In this document: in pieces, positions 22,580 through 30,240 of the stretch
How the letters are laid out: every line of letters starts with the position of its first letter
Numbering within the stretch: the first letter of the stretch is position 1
NCBI GenBank assembly: GCA_045617505.1
Contig: JAZLIS010000087.1
Coordinates: 1 to 32,627, forward strand
From: Cacconaster sp045617505
GTDB lineage: Bacteria > Bacteroidota > Bacteroidia > Bacteroidales > UBA932
DNA: 32,627 nucleotides
Direction of reading: 5' to 3'
The notes under the pieces: model-generated
Told to the model about the DNA's origin: nothing
Seen by the model: the letters and a program-made list of their open reading frames with translations, nothing else
Database searches by the model: none
Program-made: the position numbers and the translations under genes

Positions 22580-24514
22580 TTAAAGATAAAGGCCTACCCC
22601 GGCCCAGAAGCCGATGCGATTTGTAAGATTGGACCAGTTGACTTTGAAGGAGAGAGGCCCGATAAAGGAGTTATAGGAATATCCGAGGCTTGCGCCGAAA
22701 GTGGCGCGTCCGCCGGAGGTGCCGCTGAACCCGGAGGTGTCAAAGGCATAAGCTCCCGATGCAGTGAGATAGTGCTTCTGTCCGAACTGTGCCCTGGCAT
22801 CGAGTGTTGCGCTTGTCAGTACGTTACCGAACGAATTGACGTGATTGAAACCAGTGAAGGTGAATTGTCGGTCGAAATAGCGCCCGGCCTGAGTCCCTCC
22901 CATCCGGTTGCCGTAGAACAGGGGAATCTCTCCGCTATCGGAAATCAGGCTTCGGTGGTCAACGGAAGCTATGAGAGCGAATCTCTGCCCCAGAGGGATG
23001 ACGCCGCTGAACCGGATGCTGAATTCTCCGAAGGTATCGGAAGAACTCATAACCGCAGGGAAGAGACCGCCATCTACGCTGAAACTGACCCCTCTCCGGG
23101 GGAAGCAGGGGTGGTCCCTGTTGTCGAACTCCACTCCGGCAAAGAGGTTCAGATATCTGCTCCAGCCGCCCGCAAAGAACATCTGAGTCCGGGCTCCTGC
23201 CTTGACTTCCAGGTTTTTCCGTCCGTCATAACCCAGAAAGGCTTCGAAAGAGTGCTCCCTGAACTTGCAGGTCAGGACGTCCTCCTGATTGAAAAGATTG
23301 GAATTTGTATTTCTGAAACCGTAGCCGACTCCGAGACCGAAACCGGAGGTAAAGTCATATCTGTACTCCGCTCCCGCCTGAAGATTCCAGGCCAGTTTTG
23401 CGGAGATGTTGAGCTTGTGCCCCTTGCTGGAATTGCCGCCAAGTGCGGCATCAATCCGTGCGGCGACTATCTCCTCGGTATCGAAATATCCGCCAAGGGC
23501 AAGATATGAACCCTTTTCGGGGGAGATCGGGACGCGGCTTCCCGACCGCTCTCCCACCGCCGCACCGCCGAATATGGTACCTCTTTCCGGAAGAGGTTCG
23601 GATGGCTGGAGTTCCATCAATTTGGGCAGAGCCTCCCTTGCAGCCTTCTCTCCGTTGTCTATGAGTTTCCTTATGCACTCCTTGCTGAAACTCATCACGT
23701 TCATATCCTCTATGCTCGGACCGATGAATATGTCCGTACCTGCTATGTTTTCAGCGGTCTTGGGCCTGATATACATCTCGAGCCACTCCCCTCCGAGAGT
23801 TGCAATATCTTCTATTTCAGGTTTTTCCTTATGCTCGGGTTCCCCAACTTTCACACCGATGACAATGTCGGCTCCCATTGCCCGGGCAATGTCAACCGGA
23901 TAGTTGTTGAGCATACCTCCATCGACAAGCACCATTCCGTCCCTGCGGACAGGCTCGAAAAAAAGAGGGATAGACATAGATGCGCGGATGGCTTCTATCA
24001 AATTTCCGCTATGATGGACAACTTCTTTCTTGCTGACAAGATCGACCGATACGCAGGCGAAAGGGATGGGCATCTCATTGAAGTCCAAGGAGTCAGGGAT
24101 TCCGGGAAGCAACTGCTCGAAAAGAGCCTCAACTTCAGAACCCCTCACAAGGCCGGACGGAAAGGCGGAGGCAGGGCTTTCCCCGCAAGGCTTGCCGAAA
24201 GGAATCTTGAGAAGATATTGCTCATCGACAAGGCCTCCGTCCAGGATTATCCTGTTCCAGTCCTGAATCATCATCAGGGAATCCATCTGAGACCCGGTGT
24301 AACCTGCACAATAGAGGCCTCCAACAATGGCTCCCATACTCGCGCCGACAACCATATCCACGGGTATGCCGTTCTCTTCAAGGACTTTTATCACACCAAC
24401 GTGAGCGGCCCCCTTCGCTCCTCCACCGCTTAGGACAAGAGCCACCTTCGGCCTTCCGGTGACGGAGAGGCAGACGGTCAGGAGAAGAAGCGACGTTGTG
24501 GCGAATCTTTTCAT
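22580..24514 (-). CDS. Patatin-like phospholipase with C-terminal beta-barrel, no POTRA (PlpD-like)
   Basis: Patatins are Ser-Asp lipases. This 644-residue protein has a signal peptide (1-20), a patatin domain (about 22-300) with oxyanion loop GGGAKG (30-35), nucleophile Ser 59 in GASMG and catalytic Asp 198 in DGG, and then a beta-barrel of the BamA/surface-antigen type (about 340-644, strands such as GFGLGVGYGFRNTNS and a final FWAGVGLYL). Type Vd autotransporters (PlpD, FplA) join these parts through a POTRA domain. Here the linker (about 300-340) appears too short for one. The start at 24514 gives the signal peptide and follows the upstream paralogue's stop by one base. Substrate unknown. 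Confidence 0.9.
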   Translation of the reverse strand: MKRFATTSLLLLTVCLSVTGRPKVALVLSGGGAKGAAHVGVIKVLEENGIPVDMVVGASMGAIVGGLYCAGYTGSQMDSLMMIQDWNRIILDGGLVDEQYLLKIPFGKPCGESPASAFPSGLVRGSEVEALFEQLLPGIPDSLDFNEMPIPFACVSVDLVSKKEVVHHSGNLIEAIRASMSIPLFFEPVRRDGMVLVDGGMLNNYPVDIARAMGADIVIGVKVGEPEHKEKPEIEDIATLGGEWLEMYIRPKTAENIAGTDIFIGPSIEDMNVMSFSKECIRKLIDNGEKAAREALPKLMELQPSEPLPERGTIFGGAAVGERSGSRVPISPEKGSYLALGGYFDTEEIVAARIDAALGGNSSKGHKLNISAKLAWNLQAGAEYRYDFTSGFGLGVGYGFRNTNSNLFNQEDVLTCKFREHSFEAFLGYDGRKNLEVKAGARTQMFFAGGWSRYLNLFAGVEFDNRDHPCFPRRGVSFSVDGGLFPAVMSSSDTFGEFSIRFSGVIPLGQRFALIASVDHRSLISDSGEIPLFYGNRMGGTQAGRYFDRQFTFTGFNHVNSFGNVLTSATLDARAQFGQKHYLTASGAYAFDTSGFSGTSGGRATFGASLGYSYNSFIGPLSFKVNWSNLTNRIGFWAGVGLYL

Positions 24515-24515
24515 T

Positions 24516-26876
24516 TCAGAAACTGTAACCCATTGAGAAATAGACTCCGAAGGTCCTGTCAAGGTCAGACCAGTGCCCGGTCAGTGCAATCGGTCCGAGG
24601 AACGTGTCTATGGAATATTTGAGCCCCAGACCGCTATATCCCGGCTGGTCGAGAGCCTGACCCGGCCCCGGCCCCTGAAACATATAGTTCGCCATAGCGG
24701 TAACGTAATGGTTTCCGAATATGTTGACATCGCAATCCAGCCGGAATATGCCGACAAAATCTCCCATCTGGTAGAGATTGTTCGTACCGATGAAGGGCAG
24801 ATGGCTTGATACGTATCTGCCAGATTCATGGCCGCCCACCAGATTGTAGTCCCGGCCTCCTTTCGGGTTGTTATATACATACCGGGAATAAAGATGGGGT
24901 GTCAGCGTAACTCTTTTTCCGAGAGGAATATGTCCCTTGATATTGAATCTGAAGTCGAATTCACCGGAAAGAGACCCTCTCTCGCTGTTCTTGCCGAAGA
25001 TGTCGTATGCGGTGCTCAGATGCATATTGATACCCCGCGTGGCGAAATAGCTTCGGTCGCGGTTGTCCAGGTCAAGTGAGAGAAAGGCGGCCATAAAACT
25101 CTCTCTGAAAGGCTTTTCCCCGATTGATGAGTATCCGGAGTTTTCCGGGTCGTTCACGATGGAGGTCATACTGTTGAAGTCCCCTCTCACTCCGATATGC
25201 AGGTCGTGGAGAAGCCCCTTTTTCTGGAGAAAGATTTCGGCCCTGTTGTAATAGATGGAGTAGGAGGCATATCGGACATTTGTCCCTGACTCATAGAGTT
25301 GAGTGTCGCTGTATCGGAAGTAATATGCCGCGTTCAACTGCCATTTCGGGTTGAAGGCATAGCCTCCCACGGCAATCACGTACGGATTGGCCCCCAGTTT
25401 TCCTGTAATGTCGGCTTTCCACCCATAGATGCGGTGGCGGTTGAAACTCATATTCAGAAGAATCTCCGCCATCACCTCCGAGTCGAACCTGAAACCTATG
25501 CCGAACTGGTGAATCCTCTCGGGGGTGAGGTTTATCTTGAAGACATAGCTGGAGTCATCCAAATCTCCCAAAAGGGAATAGCTCACCTTGGAGAAGGCTC
25601 TTGTGAGATAAATCCTCTCTATCTCACTTTCTATCTCCTGTCCGTCGGAGAAACGTCCGAGATGTTCCTTGCTGCCCTTCATCAGGATTGAGGCCTCCTT
25701 GGGGTCAACCCCTTCAACCGTGATTTGAGCTACTTTCACCGAATCACGCGTTATGTTGATGGCGTGGCCTTTCACCTCTCCGCTCGCGTTTTTGTTGTGA
25801 GCGCCGAATGAATGTTGTTTTCCGGCAAGCTCCCTGAGCGGGCCCATCACATCCTGGGCTGCTACGTAGCCCCTTTCGATAAGGGCGCCGATACTTTTCT
25901 CATCAAAGGAGAGCACCCCGAAGTCACTTGTGTTAGGGCAGATCAGTATGTCGGTGTCCGCTCTTCCCGCATCGAACTTGGGTCCGTTCATTATCGCAAG
26001 AGTGCTGGTCACCATATCCCCAAGATTCTCCACGGGCCCTACGCGGCCCCTCGTATATTTGTGCAGGTCGCTTCCTATCACTATGTCCGCCCCCATCTTC
26101 CGGGCAACATCTACCGGGAAGTTGTTGAGCATACCTCCATCGACAAGGAACATCCCGTCCTTCTCCACAGGGGAGAAATATCCCGGGATGGACATACTCG
26201 CGCGGATGGCGGTCACAAGGTCGCCTTCGTGAAAAACGTATTCCTCCTTGCTGTTCATATCGACCGCGACACAGGCGAAGGGAATGGGTAGGTCATTGAA
26301 GTCTATGTCACCCTGATAACCCACGCTCAACTGGGTCAGGAGGGACTGGACGTTCTGCCCCTCCACCAGGGCGTTGGGCAGATTGTTGAGAATATTGCTC
26401 ACTCCGCTCCTTTTCGGCTTCAATGTCCTGATTCTTCCCTCCTTGTTGACCAAAGCATTTCTGAATGAGACCCTGTTCTTGAACGGGATTTTGATGAGCA
26501 GCTGGTCGCTTGACTTCTTGTCCTCAAAAAACGTCCTTCTTCTGGAGAAATTGTCCTGCATCAGATTTTCCCAATCCACATCTTCCATCACGGCACATAT
26601 CTCAGAAGAGCTGTACCCGAGGGAATAGAGAGCGCCCATAATGGAGCCGATGCTGGTCCCGACAATGTAATCCACCGGAATGTCCAGCTCCTCAAGCATC
26701 TTGAATACACCGATGTGGGCCATGCCCTTGGCCCCGCCACCGCTGAGGACAAGTCCCACTTTCGGGCGGCCTGCGGTATCGGGCCTGTTGAGGGAAACGG
26801 CGACAGTCCCCTCCTGTCCGAACAGGAAATTGAAGCAGACAAACGTCGCAAACACTACGGCAATCAGTCTTTTCAT
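24516..26876 (-). CDS. Patatin-like phospholipase with POTRA and beta-barrel (type Vd autotransporter, PlpD-like)
   Basis: This 786-residue protein has a signal peptide (1-20), a patatin domain (about 37-345) with GGGAKG (46-51), nucleophile Ser 75 in GTSIG and Asp 246 in DGG, a POTRA-like segment (about 372-455, VKVAQITVEGVDPKEASIL, then IERIYLTRAFSKVSYSLL) and a 16-strand-type barrel to the C-terminus (LDNRDRSYFATRGINMHLS, ending VYFSMGYSF). The order equals PlpD/FplA, which place the lipase at or beyond the outer membrane. It is a paralogue of the next gene downstream, with the same active-site surroundings (IPFACVxVD, IRASMSIP, DGGMLNNxPVD). Its start overlaps the rlmN stop (ATGA). Confidence 0.92.
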   Translation of the reverse strand: MKRLIAVVFATFVCFNFLFGQEGTVAVSLNRPDTAGRPKVGLVLSGGGAKGMAHIGVFKMLEELDIPVDYIVGTSIGSIMGALYSLGYSSSEICAVMEDVDWENLMQDNFSRRRTFFEDKKSSDQLLIKIPFKNRVSFRNALVNKEGRIRTLKPKRSGVSNILNNLPNALVEGQNVQSLLTQLSVGYQGDIDFNDLPIPFACVAVDMNSKEEYVFHEGDLVTAIRASMSIPGYFSPVEKDGMFLVDGGMLNNFPVDVARKMGADIVIGSDLHKYTRGRVGPVENLGDMVTSTLAIMNGPKFDAGRADTDILICPNTSDFGVLSFDEKSIGALIERGYVAAQDVMGPLRELAGKQHSFGAHNKNASGEVKGHAINITRDSVKVAQITVEGVDPKEASILMKGSKEHLGRFSDGQEIESEIERIYLTRAFSKVSYSLLGDLDDSSYVFKINLTPERIHQFGIGFRFDSEVMAEILLNMSFNRHRIYGWKADITGKLGANPYVIAVGGYAFNPKWQLNAAYYFRYSDTQLYESGTNVRYASYSIYYNRAEIFLQKKGLLHDLHIGVRGDFNSMTSIVNDPENSGYSSIGEKPFRESFMAAFLSLDLDNRDRSYFATRGINMHLSTAYDIFGKNSERGSLSGEFDFRFNIKGHIPLGKRVTLTPHLYSRYVYNNPKGGRDYNLVGGHESGRYVSSHLPFIGTNNLYQMGDFVGIFRLDCDVNIFGNHYVTAMANYMFQGPGPGQALDQPGYSGLGLKYSIDTFLGPIALTGHWSDLDRTFGVYFSMGYSF

Positions 26877-27937
26877 CGCAAAGCCTCCTTTTTCAGGCCG
26901 CGTCCGGCAAGCAGTCCGCAGGCGGCCATTATGTCCTGTCCGCGGGAAGCCCGCAGGGTGGTGATGATACCGGCATTGTTCAGCCTTGCCTTGAACTGTT
27001 CGATTGTCCTCTCGTCAGAGGGCCTCAGCGCGATGTCGGGAATCGGATGGAATCGTATCAGATTAATCCTGCACCTGAGCCCCTTCAAGAGACGTATCAG
27101 GCCGTCGGCGTGACGCTTGGTGTCATTCACTCCGGCAAACATCGTATATTCGAAACTCACCCGCCTCTGCCCACTGAAATCATGCTGCTTCAGCATCCCC
27201 ACCACTTTCAGTATATCAAATCCTCTCTGGACGGGCATCAGTGCCGCCCTCTCTTCGGGGAACGGATTATGAAGGCTCACCGCCAGATGGCATCTGCTTC
27301 CGTCAAGGAATTTCTTCAGGTTGGGGATGACCCCTATAGTGGAGAGGGTGATTCTCCCCGGACTCCACCCGAACCCCCAGTCGGAGGTAAGAATCTCCAG
27401 TGCGGCGCTGACGCTCTCCCAATTGTCAAGAGGCTCTCCCATTCCCATAAAGACGGCGTTGGTCAACTCGTCCGCCTCGTCAATGTCCATAAACTGCGAG
27501 ATTATCTCCGCAGCGGAAAGCTGGCCGTGGAAGCCGCCCCTGCCGGTCATACAGAAGCTGCAGTTCATCTTGCAGCCGATCTGGGAGGAGACGCAAATCG
27601 TCGAACGGGAGGCAGGGCCGTCGGAGCCGTCCTCATACTGCGGTATCATCACCGTCTCGATGAATTTCCCATCCACAGCCGTGGGGAAAAGATATTTCTT
27701 TGTCCCGTCGGTGGAGACGAACCTTGCGGCGGGCTCGATATGGCCCGCAACATATTTCAAGGCAAGCTGCTCCCTGACAGCCTTCGAGAGGTTCGTCATC
27801 TCCTCAATGGAGCGTGCCTTCCTGTGGTAGAGCCACTGGGCAATCTGGGTTGCGGCATAGCGCGGCAACCTTTCGTCGGCAGCAAGTTTCTGAAGCTGTC
27901 CGAGCGTCATTCCTATCAGAGGCATTCTTCCTTCCAT
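26873..27937 (-). CDS. rlmN: 23S rRNA (adenine-2503-C2)-methyltransferase RlmN
   Basis: RlmN is a radical-SAM enzyme that methylates 23S rRNA A2503 and tRNA A37. The 354-residue protein has the CxxxCxxC cluster motif (Cys 122, 126, 129 in GCKMNCSFCMTG), the methyl-carrying cysteine 340 (DIMAACGLL), the partner cysteine 115 (STICVSS) and the motifs FMGMGEPLDN and LAVSLHN. Three in-frame ATGs are possible (27976, 27937, 27925). I chose 27937 because a -7 box lies eight bases upstream and the family N-terminus (PLIGMTLGQL) begins just after. The 27976 start would lie upstream of that promoter. It leads the leftward six-gene run. Confidence 0.93.
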   Translation of the reverse strand: MEGRMPLIGMTLGQLQKLAADERLPRYAATQIAQWLYHRKARSIEEMTNLSKAVREQLALKYVAGHIEPAARFVSTDGTKKYLFPTAVDGKFIETVMIPQYEDGSDGPASRSTICVSSQIGCKMNCSFCMTGRGGFHGQLSAAEIISQFMDIDEADELTNAVFMGMGEPLDNWESVSAALEILTSDWGFGWSPGRITLSTIGVIPNLKKFLDGSRCHLAVSLHNPFPEERAALMPVQRGFDILKVVGMLKQHDFSGQRRVSFEYTMFAGVNDTKRHADGLIRLLKGLRCRINLIRFHPIPDIALRPSDERTIEQFKARLNNAGIITTLRASRGQDIMAACGLLAGRGLKKEALR

Positions 27938-27945
27938 ATCGGATA

Positions 27946-27953
27946 CAAAATTA
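27946..27953 (-). promoter_or_regulatory. -7 box directly upstream of rlmN
   Basis: On the leftward strand TAATTTTG (27953-27946) matches TAnnTTTG, and the chosen ATG begins eight bases later (27937). The mRNA would therefore be leaderless or nearly so. A canonical TTG at -33 is absent. The rlmN and recA promoters lie back to back within about 45 bases. Confidence 0.5.
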
Positions 27954-27986
27954 ATATAAAGTGATGTGATTCCCATAAAATTGTGG

Positions 27987-27994
27987 TATATTTG
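27987..27994 (+). promoter_or_regulatory. recA promoter -7 box
   Basis: TATATTTG matches the -7 pattern; the expected start is near 28001, leaving a leader of about 48 bases to the recA ATG. The -33 region lacks a clear TTG. A loose dyad, GTATA (27986-27990) and TATAC (28002-28006), brackets the start region and could be an operator, although I know of no matching SOS box. Just before the ATG is AAGGA (28043-28047), one of the few Shine-Dalgarno-like sequences here. Confidence 0.5.
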
Positions 27995-28048
27995 CCGTAA
28001 GTATACAGGAAAAACCAGCGATTTACGAACAACCTAAACCTTAAGGAA

Positions 28049-29086
28049 ATGGCAAAAGAATCAATTGAAAGCAACGGGAACGGCGCCGTCCGCAATCCTG
28101 AGAAACTCAAGGCCCTGCAGGCCACAATCGACAAGATCGAGAAGGATTTCGGCAAAGGCACCATAATGAAGATGGGGGATCAACCTTCCTTTGAAGTTTC
28201 AACAATCGCGACCGGTTCCATCGCGCTCGACCACGCTTTGGGAATCGGAGGCTATCCGCGCGGCAGGGTCATCGAAATCTACGGTCCCGAGTCCAGCGGA
28301 AAGACAACTCTTGCAATCCATGCCATCGCAGAGGCCCAGAAGCAGGGGGGTATCGCTGCGATTATCGACGCTGAGCACGCCTTCGACCGCACCTACGCCC
28401 GTAATCTCGGCGTTGACTGCGACACCCTGCTGATATCCCAGCCGGACAACGGGGAGCAGGCTCTTGAAATCGCCGACAACCTCATCCGCAGCGGGGCGGT
28501 GGATATCGTGGTCATCGACTCCGTAGCCGCCCTCACTCCTAAGGCTGAAATCGAAGGGGAGATGGGTGACAACAAAGTGGGTCTTCAGGCACGCCTGATG
28601 AGTCAGGCTCTCAGAAAGCTTACGGCAAATATCTCCAGGACCAACACCTGCTGCATATTCATCAACCAGCTTCGCGAAAAGATAGGTGTCCTCTTCGGAA
28701 ATCCCGAAACGACAACGGGCGGCAACGCGCTGAAGTTCTACGCTTCCGTCCGTATCGACGTGCGTCGCATCACCCAGCTCAAGGACGGTGACGAGGCTCT
28801 GGGCAACAGGACCCGCGCGAAGATTGTCAAGAACAAGATGGCTCCCCCCTTCAAGAAGGCCGAGTTCGACATTGTCTTCGGAGAAGGTATCTCGCATATC
28901 GGTGAAATCGTGGATCTTGGTGTCGAGTTCGACGTAATCAGGAAGAGCGGTTCCTGGTTCAGCTACGGTGAGAGCAAGCTGGCGCAGGGCCGCGACGCGG
29001 TGACCAGCCTGCTCAAGGATAACCCCCAGCTTGCAGAGGAAATCGAGGCGCAGATAAGGGAGAAACTCAAGACAGTGAAAGACTGA
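28049..29086 (+). CDS. recA: DNA recombinase RecA
   Basis: RecA forms filaments on single-stranded DNA for strand exchange and, where present, triggers LexA self-cleavage. The 345-residue protein has Walker A GPESSGKT, the glutamate strand IIDAEHAFD, Walker B IVVIDSVAAL, loop L1/L2 regions (EIEGEMGDNKVGLQARLMSQALRKL, and INQLREKIGVLFGNPETTTGG) and the C-terminal DNA-binding lobe ending in an acidic/basic tail. It is complete. Its TGA shares one base with the trpS ATG, so the two are translated together. Confidence 0.98.
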   Translation: MAKESIESNGNGAVRNPEKLKALQATIDKIEKDFGKGTIMKMGDQPSFEVSTIATGSIALDHALGIGGYPRGRVIEIYGPESSGKTTLAIHAIAEAQKQGGIAAIIDAEHAFDRTYARNLGVDCDTLLISQPDNGEQALEIADNLIRSGAVDIVVIDSVAALTPKAEIEGEMGDNKVGLQARLMSQALRKLTANISRTNTCCIFINQLREKIGVLFGNPETTTGGNALKFYASVRIDVRRITQLKDGDEALGNRTRAKIVKNKMAPPFKKAEFDIVFGEGISHIGEIVDLGVEFDVIRKSGSWFSYGESKLAQGRDAVTSLLKDNPQLAEEIEAQIREKLKTVKD

Positions 29087-30228
29087 TGGGAAAGATAATT
29101 CTTACAGGCGACCGGCCCACCGGCCGCCTTCATATCGGGCATTACGTAGGCTCGCTGCGACGCCGCGTCGAACTGCAGAACAGCGGGGCCTTTGACAGAA
29201 TCTTCATAATGATTGCCGACGCTCAGGCTCTGACCGACAACGCCGACAATCCGGAGAAAGTGCGTCAGAACATCATCGAAGTGGCTCTGGACTATATGTC
29301 CGCCGGCCTGGACCCTGAAAAGTGCATTCTTTTCATACAGTCGCAGGTGAGCGAGCTGACCGAACTGACCTTCTTCTACAACAACCTTGTCACGGTGCAG
29401 CGCCTTCAGCGCAACCCCACCGTGAAGGCCGAGATTCAGATGCGCGGTTTCAATGACAGCGAAGATGCCGACAACAAGGCGGGGACTCCCGTAGGTTTCT
29501 TCTGCTACCCTATCTCACAGGCAGCCGACATCACCGCCTTCAAGGCGACCACCGTCCCTGTCGGGGAAGATCAGGCCCCTATGATTGAGCAGACCCGCGA
29601 GATTGTCCGCAAGTTCAACTCCGTCTATGGCCCCACTCTCGTGGAGCCTGAAATCCTGCTTCCGGACAATGCGGCCTGCCTGCGTCTTCCGGGAACGGAC
29701 GGAAAGGCGAAGATGAGCAAATCCCTCGGCAACTGCATCTATCTGTCCGACTCCGCGGAGGAGGTGACTGCAAAGGTAAAGGGTATGTTCACCGACCCTC
29801 TGCACCTTCAGGTATCCGACCCCGGCCATATCGAGGGGAACACCGTCTTCACATATCTGGATGCCTTCTGCAAGGACGAACATTTCGATATGTTCGGCGA
29901 CTGTTTCCATGGGAAGAAAGTCAGTTTCGACTTCAAGAGCCTGGACGAGGTCAAGGCTCAGTATCAGGCCGGTGGCCTGGGCGATATGATGGTCAAGAAC
30001 TTCCTGGCCGCAGTCCTGAACTCGACTCTGGAGCCCATCCGCACCCGCCGTCACGAACTGGAGAAGGATATTCCCTACGTCTATGAAGTGCTTCGCAAAG
30101 GTTCCGAAGAGGCCCGCGCCGTTGCGGCACAGACTCTCGCCGACGTGAAGAGCGCGATGCGCATCAACTATTTCGACGCCGGAGTCCTCGACGCCCTCAT
30201 CCGCGAACAGTCGGAGAAATATCGATAA
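29086..30228 (+). CDS. trpS: Tryptophan--tRNA ligase
   Basis: This class I synthetase charges tRNA-Trp. The 380-residue protein shows the class I motifs PTGRLHIGHY (HIGH at 16-19) and KMSKS (209-213), the tryptophan-pocket segment FCYPISQAADI and VGEDQAPMIEQTREI, which are typical of TrpS. It is slightly longer than the bacterial average (about 330-350), mainly in the region around residues 240-290 (VSDPGHIEGNTVFTYLDAFCKDEHFDMFGDCFHG). The gene begins on the last base of the recA stop. Its stop is separated from the convergent metG stop by 12 bases containing a run of six T, with no strong hairpin. Confidence 0.96.
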   Translation: MGKIILTGDRPTGRLHIGHYVGSLRRRVELQNSGAFDRIFIMIADAQALTDNADNPEKVRQNIIEVALDYMSAGLDPEKCILFIQSQVSELTELTFFYNNLVTVQRLQRNPTVKAEIQMRGFNDSEDADNKAGTPVGFFCYPISQAADITAFKATTVPVGEDQAPMIEQTREIVRKFNSVYGPTLVEPEILLPDNAACLRLPGTDGKAKMSKSLGNCIYLSDSAEEVTAKVKGMFTDPLHLQVSDPGHIEGNTVFTYLDAFCKDEHFDMFGDCFHGKKVSFDFKSLDEVKAQYQAGGLGDMMVKNFLAAVLNSTLEPIRTRRHELEKDIPYVYEVLRKGSEEARAVAAQTLADVKSAMRINYFDAGVLDALIREQSEKYR

Positions 30229-30240
30229 CAGCTTTTTTCG

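Noticed and set aside
22316..23509. Rightward open frame (about 397 codons) across recX and the patatin gene
   Set aside because: It crosses two real leftward genes and shows no family motifs; other rightward frames opposite the patatins and rlmN were dropped for the same reason.
27986..28006. SOS/LexA box at recA
   Set aside because: The GTATA...TATAC dyad overlaps the -7 box and may be chance; no lexA gene is in view and I know no matching consensus, so it is only mentioned under the promoter.
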